From positions 1 to 10,683 of the forward strand of contig CANMCL010000025.1 in assembly GCA_947496345.1 (NCBI GenBank): 10,683 nucleotides of DNA. The letters run 5' to 3'. Every line of letters starts with the position of its first letter. Positions within the stretch are counted from its first letter, which is position 1. The notes under the pieces were generated by a model. It was not told the origin of the DNA, ran no database searches, and saw nothing but the letters and a program-made list of their open reading frames with translations. Origin of the DNA: Actinomycetota bacterium (GTDB lineage: Bacteria > Actinomycetota > Actinomycetes > Nanopelagicales > Nanopelagicaceae). A program made the position numbers and the translations under genes. This document shows, one piece after another, positions 1-9,656 of this stretch.

Positions 1-421
1 GAACAACTTCGCGATCGCCACCAAGTACAGCAGCCATTCCTGCGGGCTTAAGCGCTGCCGCTTTAGCCATTTCAATTCCGCGCGCACGTACCAACTTCAT
101 CGCATCAACATCGTCGATAACGCCAGCGATTGCCGCTGCTGTAATTTCGCCAACAGAGTGGCCTGCGACAATTGCCAATCTGGCGCTACCAAGTGCGCGG
201 GCACCCAATAATCCAGCGGCAACAATTAGCGGTTGTGCGTTGGCGGTATCTTTAATTTCATCGGCATCGGCCGTTGTGCCCAGTCTTACTAAATCTAATT
301 CAATTTCGTGCGACCACTGCGATAGCAAAAGCTTGGCAGCGGGATCGGTTATCCACGGGCTCAGCATTCCGGGAGTTTGCGCGCCTTGACCAGGTGCGAT
401 GAATGCGAGCATGGATCGCAT
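1..421 (-). CDS. fabD: Malonyl-CoA:ACP S-malonyltransferase FabD (N-terminal part, cut by window edge)
   Basis: FabD moves the malonyl group from CoA to acyl carrier protein, supplying the extender unit for type II fatty acid synthesis in the cytoplasm. The visible 140 codons carry the family landmarks in order: GQGAQ at residues 11-15 (oxyanion-side Gln in the PGQGSQ motif), NAQP at 61-64, the nucleophile elbow GHSVGE at 87-92 with Ser89, and the RG-x2-M motif near 114-118 whose Arg binds the malonyl carboxylate. The catalytic His lies beyond the window. Two starts are possible: ATG at 421 or ATG at 412, the latter giving MLAFIAPGQGAQ, which is closer to usual FabD N-termini. Neither has a Shine-Dalgarno. 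It lies 11 bp after the SGNH hydrolase on the same strand, so it is the last visible gene of the glycosyltransferase cluster. A TAAATT box just upstream could also give it its own promoter. Confidence 0.93.
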   Translation of the reverse strand, partial: MRSMLAFIAPGQGAQTPGMLSPWITDPAAKLLLSQWSHEIELDLVRLGTTADADEIKDTANAQPLIVAAGLLGARALGSARLAIVAGHSVGEITAAAIAGVIDDVDAMKLVRARGIEMAKAAALKPAGMAAVLGGDREVV

Positions 422-429
422 TTTAGGTT

Positions 430-435
430 AATTTA
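430..435 (-). promoter_or_regulatory. Possible extended -10 box for fabD
   Basis: Reading the minus strand, TGC-TAAATT resembles an extended -10 (TGn-TANNNT). It ends 8 nt before the fabD ATG at 421, which would give a leaderless or nearly leaderless transcript. The first three bases of the box are the TAA stop of the SGNH gene. No -35 is evident. This could be chance in AT-rich sequence. Confidence 0.25.
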
Positions 436-1245
436 GCAATTACTACCTAGTACTACGCCTGTGCGATCTTGCGAAAGTTGTGAATACTTCGAACGCAGAA
501 TGTAGACGATTTCTGCGCCACTTAACCAAATTAGGCCAGGAAGGAGATCTACGCTGCGCTTTAGGAACCATGGGGTTCCATTGCGCAACATCCAAAGTAT
601 TGAGTCTTTACGACTTCTATTGTTGATTGGATCGATCTTAACCTCACCGATGAAGTAACCACGCTCTCGCAATAAAACTGCAAACTGTTGAGCAATAAAT
701 TGATGTCCAGACTTGCTGGGATGCATTCGATCGACGTGCCACTTCTCGCGTTCATAAATGCCAGAGAGTGCTCGCGTTGGTAGGGTGACAGCACCAAATT
801 CTTTGCTGAGTCGATGAGTGACTTCGTTAATGGCTTGTACTCGTCTCCTGCAAATACGTCCAACCAGGTAAGGCATTGGGACAATTACCGTTGGATCGTG
901 CAGCTCTAGCAACATAATTGTTGATCCATTAGAGACAAGATCGACCATAGTCTGTCGCAAATTCTTCTCGAATGTTTCTGGCGAAAAGTTGCTGCGCAGT
1001 AAATCATTTCCGCCGACAATTACCGCAGCGAGTTCGGGTGAGTGATCAAGCACCTTTGGCAATTGCACATTTAATACTTCTCCGGAACGAGCGCCTGGTC
1101 GTGATGCATTTATATAGACCAATGGCTCTTGAAATGCTTTTGCAAGATGGTAGGTCCAACCAAAGTAGTTACCTTGGTCATCTGAATCTCCAACCCCAGA
1201 TGCTGCGCTATCGCCAACTACGGCAAAGGTGATTGGGTTATACAT
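433..1245 (-). CDS. SGNH/GDSL-family hydrolase (esterase/lipase-like)
   Basis: This is a 270-aa serine esterase of the SGNH fold; the substrate is unknown. Block I is GDS at residues 11-13 (Ser13 nucleophile). Block II is a Gly in the PGARSGEV segment near 50-57. Block III is GGND at 78-81 (Asn80 oxyanion). Block V is DRMH at 172-175 (Asp172, His175). All catalytic residues are therefore present. I see no signal peptide. A C-terminal extension of about 50 residues includes a Trp/Leu-rich segment at roughly 225-250 that could be an amphipathic or membrane-associating helix; this part is not needed by the core fold. The ATG directly abuts the TAA stop of the upstream glycosyltransferase with no room for a Shine-Dalgarno, implying translational coupling. 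Sitting behind two GT4 enzymes and before fabD, it may act on an acylated glycan or glycolipid (inference). Family call is secure, role is not. Confidence 0.9.
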   Translation of the reverse strand: MYNPITFAVVGDSAASGVGDSDDQGNYFGWTYHLAKAFQEPLVYINASRPGARSGEVLNVQLPKVLDHSPELAAVIVGGNDLLRSNFSPETFEKNLRQTMVDLVSNGSTIMLLELHDPTVIVPMPYLVGRICRRRVQAINEVTHRLSKEFGAVTLPTRALSGIYEREKWHVDRMHPSKSGHQFIAQQFAVLLRERGYFIGEVKIDPINNRSRKDSILWMLRNGTPWFLKRSVDLLPGLIWLSGAEIVYILRSKYSQLSQDRTGVVLGSNC

Positions 1246-2382
1246 TTAAGCCACCCGCAGTTGTCTCTGTGGAGAGAGTGAGAGCATCTGGGAAATAGTG
1301 GAAGACCAAGGGAAGTTTTCAGCCTGATGATGGCAACGAGATCGCAGAGTTGGATCAGCGCTAAGGCGAGACAGCAATTCCCTAATTGCTTCAGCAAATG
1401 CCATCCCATTATTTGCCGCCGCTAAACCGACTGATTCGTTGCTTTGCAGAAGCAAGAATTCACCAACTGCACTGGTTTCAGAGCAGACAACCGGAGTGCC
1501 ACTCGCGAGTGATTCCAGCGCCGCTAAACAGAAAGTTTCAATTGGGCCTGGTGCAATTGAGATATCGGCCGAGGCAATAATGCGAGCGAGATACTTCTTA
1601 TCGGATATATAGCCGAGGAATGTCACAGGAATATCTTTGGAACCCTCATATAACTTCTTATGAAGTGGGCCTGTACCAACATAGATAAGGCGAGCGTTAA
1701 TTCCTTGCTTCAATAGTTCGCGCAGTGCTTCTATTGATCTTTCTGGCTTCTTCTCTGGAGAAAGTCTTCCGCAATGAACAAGAAGAACATCGCCGTTCTT
1801 CAGAAGTTTTGTGCGCAGCTCTTCATCTCTGTTCTTAGGTGAGAAAGTTTGTAGATCCACTCCAAGAGGTACCTGGACTAGATTCTGGGTGTTAATTTCG
1901 CGGAACTCGGCCGCGGCAAAATTAGTTGTTGTAACAACGTGATCAAAGCTTGCCGCTAGTCGTGTGTTATGCCAACGCACAAATTTGTTGAGTGAAAGTG
2001 GTTGATATGTTCTGATAAGCCCGCGGAGTGTTTCGTGGCTAAACACCAAAGTTGGTATTTTGTGAGAACGGGCCCATCTGCCTACACCAGATAATGTAAA
2101 TCGATCTGATATCTCTAGTCGATCAGGGGCAAGAGCAAGCAAGATACTTTTTATCTGACGATTAGATCTAATGATTCGGTAACCACCGCTTAAAGGTATT
2201 GACCAAGATGGAACCGTGATGCGATTTCCATGTGGTGTTTTCTCTTGGTAGAAGCCAACGCCAGGAACGATGTAAGTGAAATCGTGGCCACGGTTGGTGT
2301 AACCAGAACCTAAATTATGAAGCGTTGTCTTTATTCCACCAGATTTTGGGCCATAGAAATTGGCGATATGAATGATTTTCAT
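1246..2382 (-). CDS. GT4-family glycosyltransferase (PimC-like, probable hexosyl/mannosyltransferase)
   Basis: This 378-aa GT-B fold retaining glycosyltransferase has two Rossmann domains. The N-terminal acceptor domain has the GGIKTT glycine loop at 15-20. A linker VPLGVDLQTF at 171-180 is typical of GT4 enzymes. The C-terminal nucleotide-sugar domain has GRLSPEKKPE at 205-214 (phosphate-binding Arg and Lys) and the EX7E motif with Glu282 and Glu290 inside IETFCLAALE. The N-terminal NFYGPKSGG stretch resembles actinobacterial proteins named PimC, from memory. Donor and acceptor cannot be fixed from sequence; GDP-mannose and a phosphatidylinositol- or diacylglycerol-type lipid are the plausible guess. 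There is no signal peptide, and action at the inner face of the membrane is expected. Its ATG overlaps the end of the upstream MgtA-type gene by 4 bp, and its stop abuts the SGNH hydrolase start, so the three are cotranscribed. Confidence 0.88.
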   Translation of the reverse strand: MKIIHIANFYGPKSGGIKTTLHNLGSGYTNRGHDFTYIVPGVGFYQEKTPHGNRITVPSWSIPLSGGYRIIRSNRQIKSILLALAPDRLEISDRFTLSGVGRWARSHKIPTLVFSHETLRGLIRTYQPLSLNKFVRWHNTRLAASFDHVVTTTNFAAAEFREINTQNLVQVPLGVDLQTFSPKNRDEELRTKLLKNGDVLLVHCGRLSPEKKPERSIEALRELLKQGINARLIYVGTGPLHKKLYEGSKDIPVTFLGYISDKKYLARIIASADISIAPGPIETFCLAALESLASGTPVVCSETSAVGEFLLLQSNESVGLAAANNGMAFAEAIRELLSRLSADPTLRSRCHHQAENFPWSSTISQMLSLSPQRQLRVA

Positions 2383-3506
2383 GCGACCAACTCTTTTCGC
2401 AGCGCAACAACTTCTATAACGTCACGGTAATGTTCAATGAGGCTTTCGTTTATAAAGTCCCAGGTCCGGTGTTCAACCGATTTACGCGCCGCAATTTGCA
2501 TTAGATCCAGCGTTGGATGCTCAAGTAGCGCATATATCGAGTGAAGAAGTAGGTGTGAATCAGCGGTATCAATAAGCAATCCAGTCTTGCCGTGTTCGAT
2601 TAGATCAGTAGGTCCGCCAGAATCTGGGCCAACAACGACTGTTCCTGAAGCTAGTGATTCCTGAATTGCTTGGCAGAAAGTCTCGTGTTTTCCAGTGTGC
2701 ACAAATGCATCAAAAGATGCTACGTGTTCGGCAAGATCGTGACCAGATTTGTAACCAACGAATATCGCATTAGAAAGCTCACGCTTTAATCGCGCTTCAG
2801 CTGGACCGTGTCCAACAATCACCAGCTGAATATCAGGCTGGCGATTTAAAATAGCTAGATCATCAATTCGTTTTTCATTGGCAAGTCGTCCAACATAGCC
2901 AACAACATATTTTGCACCACGCTTGCTCAGGAAGTCATTTCTTAAAAATTCATTTCTCTTCTCTGGCGTAAAGTTGACTAGATCTACGCCGCGTTGCCAG
3001 AGTTTCACGTTGCTCACACCAGAATTTTCTAGATCTCGACAAGCCCAACCAGACGGTGCCAGAGTTAGATCAGTCGCAGAATGAATTCGCGCTACCCATC
3101 GCTTCAAGGTGTTGTGAGCGACAGTCAAACCATAATGTCGGGCAAATCCTGCAATATCTGTTTGATATACCGAAACAGTTGGAATATTTGCTTTACGGGC
3201 CAGTCGAGCAACGTAGTGGCCTAAGAAAATTGGTGACGCGAGGTGAATAACATCTGGATTAAAACCTTCAATGAATGGCTCTAGGTATTTCTTAGGAAGA
3301 CCCATCGGAATCAATCTCTTCATTGCAATGCTAGGAACATATTTAATTTTGAAACCTAAATATTCTTTGGGAGCGTTCTCACTCTCTGGAGCAATTACCA
3401 AGACTTCGTGTCCAGAACGTTTGCAAAATTCAAGTAAGCGAAGAACTGAATTGGTAACGCCGTTAACTTGTGGCAAGAACGCCTCGGTGACTATGAGGAT
3501 GCGCAT
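2379..3506 (-). CDS. MgtA-type GT4 glycosyltransferase (probable GDP-mannose-dependent alpha-mannosyltransferase)
   Basis: From the chosen start this is 375 aa, the usual GT4 length. It opens with TEAFLPQVNGVTNSV (residues 7-21), the N-terminal beta-strand and glycine loop of the MgtA group. It then has VIHLASP at 86-92, VSVYQTDIAGFA at 111-122, RGVDLVNFTP at 172-181, GRLANEKR at 206-213 and EX7E with Glu275 and Glu283 in HETFCQAIQE. In Mycobacterium and Corynebacterium, MgtA-type enzymes mannosylate glycolipid precursors of lipomannan-like polymers; the exact acceptor here is inference. The start was chosen at 3506 because the conserved MRILIVTEAF strand begins there. Upstream in-frame starts at 3533 (ATG) and 3593 (TTG) add non-conserved residues, and the TTG would turn the repeat-bearing control region into coding sequence. 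No Shine-Dalgarno precedes 3506. It is the first gene of the leftward cluster. Confidence 0.9.
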   Translation of the reverse strand: MRILIVTEAFLPQVNGVTNSVLRLLEFCKRSGHEVLVIAPESENAPKEYLGFKIKYVPSIAMKRLIPMGLPKKYLEPFIEGFNPDVIHLASPIFLGHYVARLARKANIPTVSVYQTDIAGFARHYGLTVAHNTLKRWVARIHSATDLTLAPSGWACRDLENSGVSNVKLWQRGVDLVNFTPEKRNEFLRNDFLSKRGAKYVVGYVGRLANEKRIDDLAILNRQPDIQLVIVGHGPAEARLKRELSNAIFVGYKSGHDLAEHVASFDAFVHTGKHETFCQAIQESLASGTVVVGPDSGGPTDLIEHGKTGLLIDTADSHLLLHSIYALLEHPTLDLMQIAARKSVEHRTWDFINESLIEHYRDVIEVVALRKELVA

Positions 3507-3528
3507 TGGCGAAGGGCTCTGGTTTGCG

Positions 3529-3534
3529 ATCATA
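3529..3534 (-). promoter_or_regulatory. Possible -10 box (TATGAT) for the leftward glycosyltransferase cluster
   Basis: TATGAT on the minus strand is one base from TATAAT. It would start transcription near 3520-3523, about 15 nt before the chosen ATG at 3506, giving a very short leader without a Shine-Dalgarno. No good -35 is visible at 16-18 bp. The TTCACC/GGTGAA inverted repeat is centred roughly 50 bp upstream of that start site. This is a pattern match only. Confidence 0.3.
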
Positions 3535-3563
3535 GGTAGAGAATGAAGGGGGATTCTTAATCG

Positions 3564-3583
3564 TTCACCGGTAGAAAGGTGAA
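3564..3583. repeat. Inverted repeat TTCACC-N8-GGTGAA
   Basis: TTCACC (3564-3569) is matched by GGTGAA (3578-3583) across an 8-bp spacer. The right arm is the front part of the first 15-bp direct repeat, and the same GGTGAA recurs at 3600-3605. The region therefore holds three GGTGAA half-sites, one inverted and two direct. It may be an operator or may be chance; it lies in the divergent intergenic region. Confidence 0.5.
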
Positions 3584-3612
3584 GTGTTGGCAAAGGTAAG
3601 GTGAAGTGTTGG
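3576..3612. repeat. Perfect 15-bp direct repeat at 22-bp period
   Basis: AAGGTGAAGTGTTGG occurs at 3576-3590 and again, identical, at 3598-3612. The units are separated by 7 bp, so their starts are 22 bp apart, about two DNA helical turns, which places both on the same face. They lie in the gap between two divergent transcription units, about 80 and 59 bp upstream of the etfB start (centres). This fits a binding site for a dimeric or cooperatively bound regulator; a simple local duplication is the alternative. Confidence 0.75.
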
Positions 3613-3620
3613 TTTAGGGT

Positions 3621-3636
3621 TTTCCGCTAGCGCAAA
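3621..3636. promoter_or_regulatory. Imperfect 16-bp palindrome at the -35 position of etfB
   Basis: The sequence TTTCCGCTAGCGCAAA has arms matching at 7 of 8 positions (perfect 8-bp core CGCTAGCG at 3625-3632). Its centre is about 35 bp before the etfB ATG. No recognisable -35 hexamer exists there, so the palindrome occupies the place where sigma region 4 would bind. This fits an operator or an activator site. The regulator is not identifiable from the window. Confidence 0.5.
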
Positions 3637-3650
3637 CTCCTACCCATCAG

Positions 3651-3656
3651 TAACAT
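3651..3656 (+). promoter_or_regulatory. -10 box (TAACAT) for leaderless etfBA transcript
   Basis: TAACAT fits the actinobacterial -10 pattern TANNNT and ends 7 nt before the etfB ATG. Transcription would therefore start at or next to the A of ATG. No Shine-Dalgarno is present upstream of the gene, consistent with leaderless translation, which is common in actinobacteria. The -35 is weak or absent. Confidence 0.55.
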
Positions 3657-3663
3657 CTGCCAT

Positions 3664-4446
3664 ATGAAGATCGCCGTATGCGTAAAGCAGGTTCCGGATT
3701 CGTGGGCCGAGAAGAAGATGGTCAATGGACTTCTCGATCGCGAAAACGTTGATGCCGTATTAAATGATTTAGATGAGTACGCCGTAGAAGAAGCGCTGCG
3801 AATCGCAGAAGCACACGGCGGAAATGAAGAAGGTGGCGCAAATACCGTCACTGTTATTTCAATGGGCCCAGAACGCGCAACCGAAGCGGTACGTAAAGCG
3901 CTCTCAATGGGTGCAAATGGCGCAATCTTGATTACCGATAGCGCACTCGCTGGCGCGGATGCGCTCGCAACTTCTGCAGTACTTGCCAAAGTAATTAGCG
4001 ATGGCGGATATGACATTGTTATTTGTGGAACAGAATCAACAGATGCGCGAATGAGCGTTGTTCCAGCGATGATCAGCGCTCGCTTAGGTTGGGGCCAGTT
4101 AACTTTCGCTTCCAAAGTCACAGTTGATCCTGCTGGCAAAGTTTCAATTACTCGAGTGACTGAAGCTGGCGTTGATGAGATTTCTGCAGCGTTTCCTTGT
4201 GTGATCAGTGTGGTTGAGAAAATCAACGAACCGCGTTACCCATCATTTAAGGGAATTATGGCGGCGAAGAAAAAGACGATTGAACAAAAGGATTTAGCAG
4301 CAGTCGGAGTTTCATCACAAAGCGCTTGGTCGCAAGTAAACGATGCAACTCCGCGACCAGCGCGTGCGGCAGGTATCAAAGTTACAGATGAAGGTAGCGG
4401 CGGCGAAGCCCTCGTTAACTACTTAGCAGAGAAGAAGTTGATATGA
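3664..4446 (+). CDS. etfB: Electron transfer flavoprotein beta subunit
   Basis: This is the 260-aa beta subunit of the soluble heterodimeric ETF. ETF carries electrons from acyl-CoA and related dehydrogenases towards ETF-quinone oxidoreductase. EtfB binds AMP and clamps the FAD domain of the alpha subunit. Visible landmarks are KIAVCVKQVPDS at 2-13, the segment DEYAVEEALR at 37-46, SMGANGAILITD at 81-92, the CGTESTDARMSVVPAMI stretch at 121-137 (adenine-nucleotide side), and the C-terminal PRYPSFKGIMAAKKK at 190-204, characteristic of ETF beta. Length matches the family. It starts on an ATG 7 nt after a TAACAT box and overlaps etfA by 4 bp (ATGA). No dehydrogenase partner or oxidoreductase is in the window, so the electron donor remains open. 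Confidence 0.96.
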   Translation: MKIAVCVKQVPDSWAEKKMVNGLLDRENVDAVLNDLDEYAVEEALRIAEAHGGNEEGGANTVTVISMGPERATEAVRKALSMGANGAILITDSALAGADALATSAVLAKVISDGGYDIVICGTESTDARMSVVPAMISARLGWGQLTFASKVTVDPAGKVSITRVTEAGVDEISAAFPCVISVVEKINEPRYPSFKGIMAAKKKTIEQKDLAAVGVSSQSAWSQVNDATPRPARAAGIKVTDEGSGGEALVNYLAEKKLI

Positions 4447-5396
4447 GCAACGTATTTATCTTGGCTGATTTCGCAGGAGATAAGGCCACTAAAACCACCG
4501 CAGAACTTGCAACGGTTGCTGCGCGAATTGGCGCAGTAACAGCAGTAGTCATGGCTGATGCCGGCAAAGGCGCTGCACTTGCCGCAACAGTTAACCAAGG
4601 ACCAATTACAAATGTTTTAGTAGTTGAATCTGCAGACTTCACAAAGCACGGAGTGCCAGCAATTGCAGATGCACTTGCCAATTTAGTTAAAGGTAAATCA
4701 CCTGTTGCGCTGCTGATTGCATCCCACGCCTTCGGAAAAGAAGTTGCCGCGCGCGTTGCAGTTTTAACCGAATCTGGAATTATCACCGATGCCGTAGATG
4801 TTGCAGCAGATATCACTGCAACTCAATTGGTATTTGGCGGATCAACAACGGTGCACTCAAAAGTTTCAAAGGGAACCCCGATTATCACCGTGCGCCCAAA
4901 TAGCATTGAAGCTGATTTAACTAGCGCATCACCTGCAGTTGAAAATGCGAGTGCAGAAATTAGTGATGCCGCAAAACTTTCGGCGATTTCTTCATCACAA
5001 CCACCTGTTAAGGGCGGACGACCAGAGTTAACTGAGGCAAATATCGTTGTCTCCGGCGGTCGCGGCACCAACGGTGATTTTGCAGCCGTTGAAAGTTTCG
5101 CTGATTCACTCGGCGCAGCAGTTGGTGCATCGCGCGCGGCAACCGATGCTGGTTGGTATCCACACTCACATCAAGTCGGCCAAACTGGAAAGACAGTGAG
5201 CCCACAACTTTATGTAGCTTGCGGAATTTCAGGTGCGATTCAACACCGCGCCGGTATGCAGACTTCAAAGACAATCGTTGTCGTAAATAAAGATCCCGAA
5301 GCCCCGCTCTTTGATATCGCGGACTTTGGCGTAATCGGTGATCTCTTCAACGTTCTGCCGCAGGCAACAACGGGCATCAGCGCAAAAAAGAGTTAA
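4443..5396 (+). CDS. etfA: Electron transfer flavoprotein alpha subunit
   Basis: This is the 317-aa FAD-carrying subunit of ETF, partner of the preceding gene. The N-terminal domain (about 1-185) is the ETF alpha/beta fold shared with EtfB. The C-terminal FAD domain (about 195-317) shows [10 protein letters not shown] at 204-213, [10 protein letters not shown] at 229-238, [10 protein letters not shown] at 243-252 and the ETF-alpha signature from about 256 to 301 ([17 protein letters not shown], then [15 protein letters not shown]). Arg231 and the GQTGK segment are the expected FAD contacts. Length is normal. The start ATG overlaps the etfB stop by 4 bp, with only a weak GAGAAG purine stretch upstream, so it is probably translated by coupling. 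The ORF ends 26 bp before the cysteine desulfurase. Confidence 0.96.
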   Translation: MSNVFILADFAGDKATKTTAELATVAARIGAVTAVVMADAGKGAALAATVNQGPITNVLVVESADFTKHGVPAIADALANLVKGKSPVALLIASHAFGKEVAARVAVLTESGIITDAVDVAADITATQLVFGGSTTVHSKVSKGTPIITVRPNSIEADLTSASPAVENASAEISDAAKLSAISSSQPPVKGGRPELTEANIVVSGGRGTNGDFAAVESFADSLGAAVGASRAATDAGWYPHSHQVGQTGKTVSPQLYVACGISGAIQHRAGMQTSKTIVVVNKDPEAPLFDIADFGVIGDLFNVLPQATTGISAKKS

Positions 5397-5410
5397 TTCT
5401 GCGGGTGAAC

Positions 5411-5416
5411 TAGACT
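5411..5416 (+). promoter_or_regulatory. -10 box (TAGACT) for leaderless cysteine desulfurase transcript
   Basis: TAGACT fits TANNNT and ends 6 nt before the ATG at 5423, with no Shine-Dalgarno. The six bases AGAGTT lie 16 bp upstream (5389-5394). The same AGAGTT-16 bp-TAG(A/T)CT-6 nt-ATG layout recurs before the small ORF at 9657. Confidence 0.6.
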
Positions 5417-5422
5417 GCTCCA

Positions 5423-6552
5423 ATGAGCGTCTATCTAGATCATGCGGCAACTACGCCGATCTTTGACGTCGCCGCAGACGCCATGCAGATCGCTTTACGT
5501 AAAGTTGGCAATCCATCATCGCTTCATACTGAAGGGCGATCTACTCGCAAAGATGTAGAAGATGCCCGCGAGGTAATCGCTAAAGCAGTTGGTTGCTTGC
5601 CATCAGAAGTTATTTTTACTGGCTCAGGTACCGAAGCAGATAACGCAGCGATCAAGGGTCTTTTTTGGAAATCTGGCAAGAAAGTAATTGTCATAAGTTC
5701 AATTGAGCATCACGCTGTTCTTGATCCTGCACGATGGTTGGTCGAACACGAAGGCGCAGAGTTAATTGAAATACCCGTCAATAAATCTGGCGTAATTGAT
5801 TTAGATTTCTTAAAAGACTTAATCAGTAAGCGCGGCAGCGAAATAGCTTTGATTTCAGTGATGCACTCCAACAATGAAACTGGTGTTATTCAACCCATCG
5901 GCGACGTTGTTAAATTAGCTGGCGATATTCCAGTTCACACCGATGCGGTGCAATCTTTCACAAAAGCGCCGCTCTCATATAAAGAATTGGGTCTAACTTC
6001 CATGGCGCTAAGCGCCCATAAAGTTGGGGGAACACACGGAATCGGTGCCTTGATTCTGCGTCGCGCCTATGAAATTCCAGCGCTGCTGCACGGTGGTGGA
6101 CAAGAGCGCGAAATTCGCAGTGGCACGCTAAATGCGCCTTCAATAGTTGCCTTTGCCGCCGCAGTTGCCAGCCATCAATATCGCGCAGAACAAGTTGCAA
6201 AGTTGCGCGAAAGATTTGAAACTGGGCTTGCCGCGTCAGTACCTGATGCTTATATAAATGGTGTGAGCGCCGATCGTTTACCCGGAATCGTTAACGTTAC
6301 CTTTCCGGGCACCCAGTCTGATTCGTTGCTATTGCTGATGGATTCTGAAAACGTCTCTTGCTCAACCGGTGCTGCGTGCAGCGCTGGTGTACATCGCCCT
6401 TCACACGTTTTGCTTGCGATGGGTCACACTGAAATTACCGCGCAATCATCGCTACGTTTCTCCTTAGGCGCTAATTCCACGGAAGCAGATGTAGATTTTG
6501 CGCTATCGGTACTTCCTACAGTTATTGCGCGGGGACGGGCGGCTAATCAGAA

Positions 6553-6556
<4 letters not shown>
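5423..6556 (+). CDS. iscS: Cysteine desulfurase (IscS/NifS type, PLP-dependent)
   Basis: This 377-aa class V aminotransferase-fold enzyme takes sulfur from L-cysteine, leaving alanine and an enzyme persulfide. Landmarks are YLDHAATTP at 4-12, GSGTEADN at 67-74 (PLP phosphate side), SSIEHHAVL at 92-100 with the PLP-stacking His96, NNETGVIQP at 150-158, HTDAVQ at 172-177 with Asp174, SAHK at 197-200 with PLP lysine Lys200, and the catalytic loop STGAACSAG at 314-322 with Cys319. The [16 protein letters not shown] segment also fits the IscS/NifS group rather than SufS. It overlaps mnmA by 4 bp, so the natural sulfur recipient is MnmA for tRNA thiolation. It may also serve Fe-S assembly, but no scaffold gene is nearby. 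A TAGACT box just before the ATG suggests the three-gene unit starts here. Confidence 0.95.
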
Positions 6557-9647
<3,091 letters not shown>

Positions 9648-9656
9648 TCTGTACCC

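Noticed and set aside
561..884. 107-codon minus-strand frame inside the SGNH hydrolase
   Set aside because: It is out of frame with a gene that has all catalytic blocks, and no domain is recognisable.
3507..3593. Upstream extension of the MgtA-type gene to ATG 3533 or TTG 3593
   Set aside because: The added residues are not conserved-looking and the family N-terminus begins at MRILIVTEAF; the TTG extension would also cover the first 15-bp repeat.
3627..4226. 199-codon open frame on the minus strand opposite etfB
   Set aside because: Ser/Ala/Thr-rich low-complexity translation with no motif; it mirrors the codon bias of etfB and would collide with the etfB promoter.
4415..4816. 133-codon minus-strand frame opposite etfA
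   Set aside because: Ala/Ser/Thr-rich shadow of the real gene, without start signals or domain features.
3664..5396. FixAB-type or bifurcating ETF
   Set aside because: No fixC/fixX, Bcd or other bifurcation partner is present and no diagnostic insertion could be recognised, so only the general ETF call is made.
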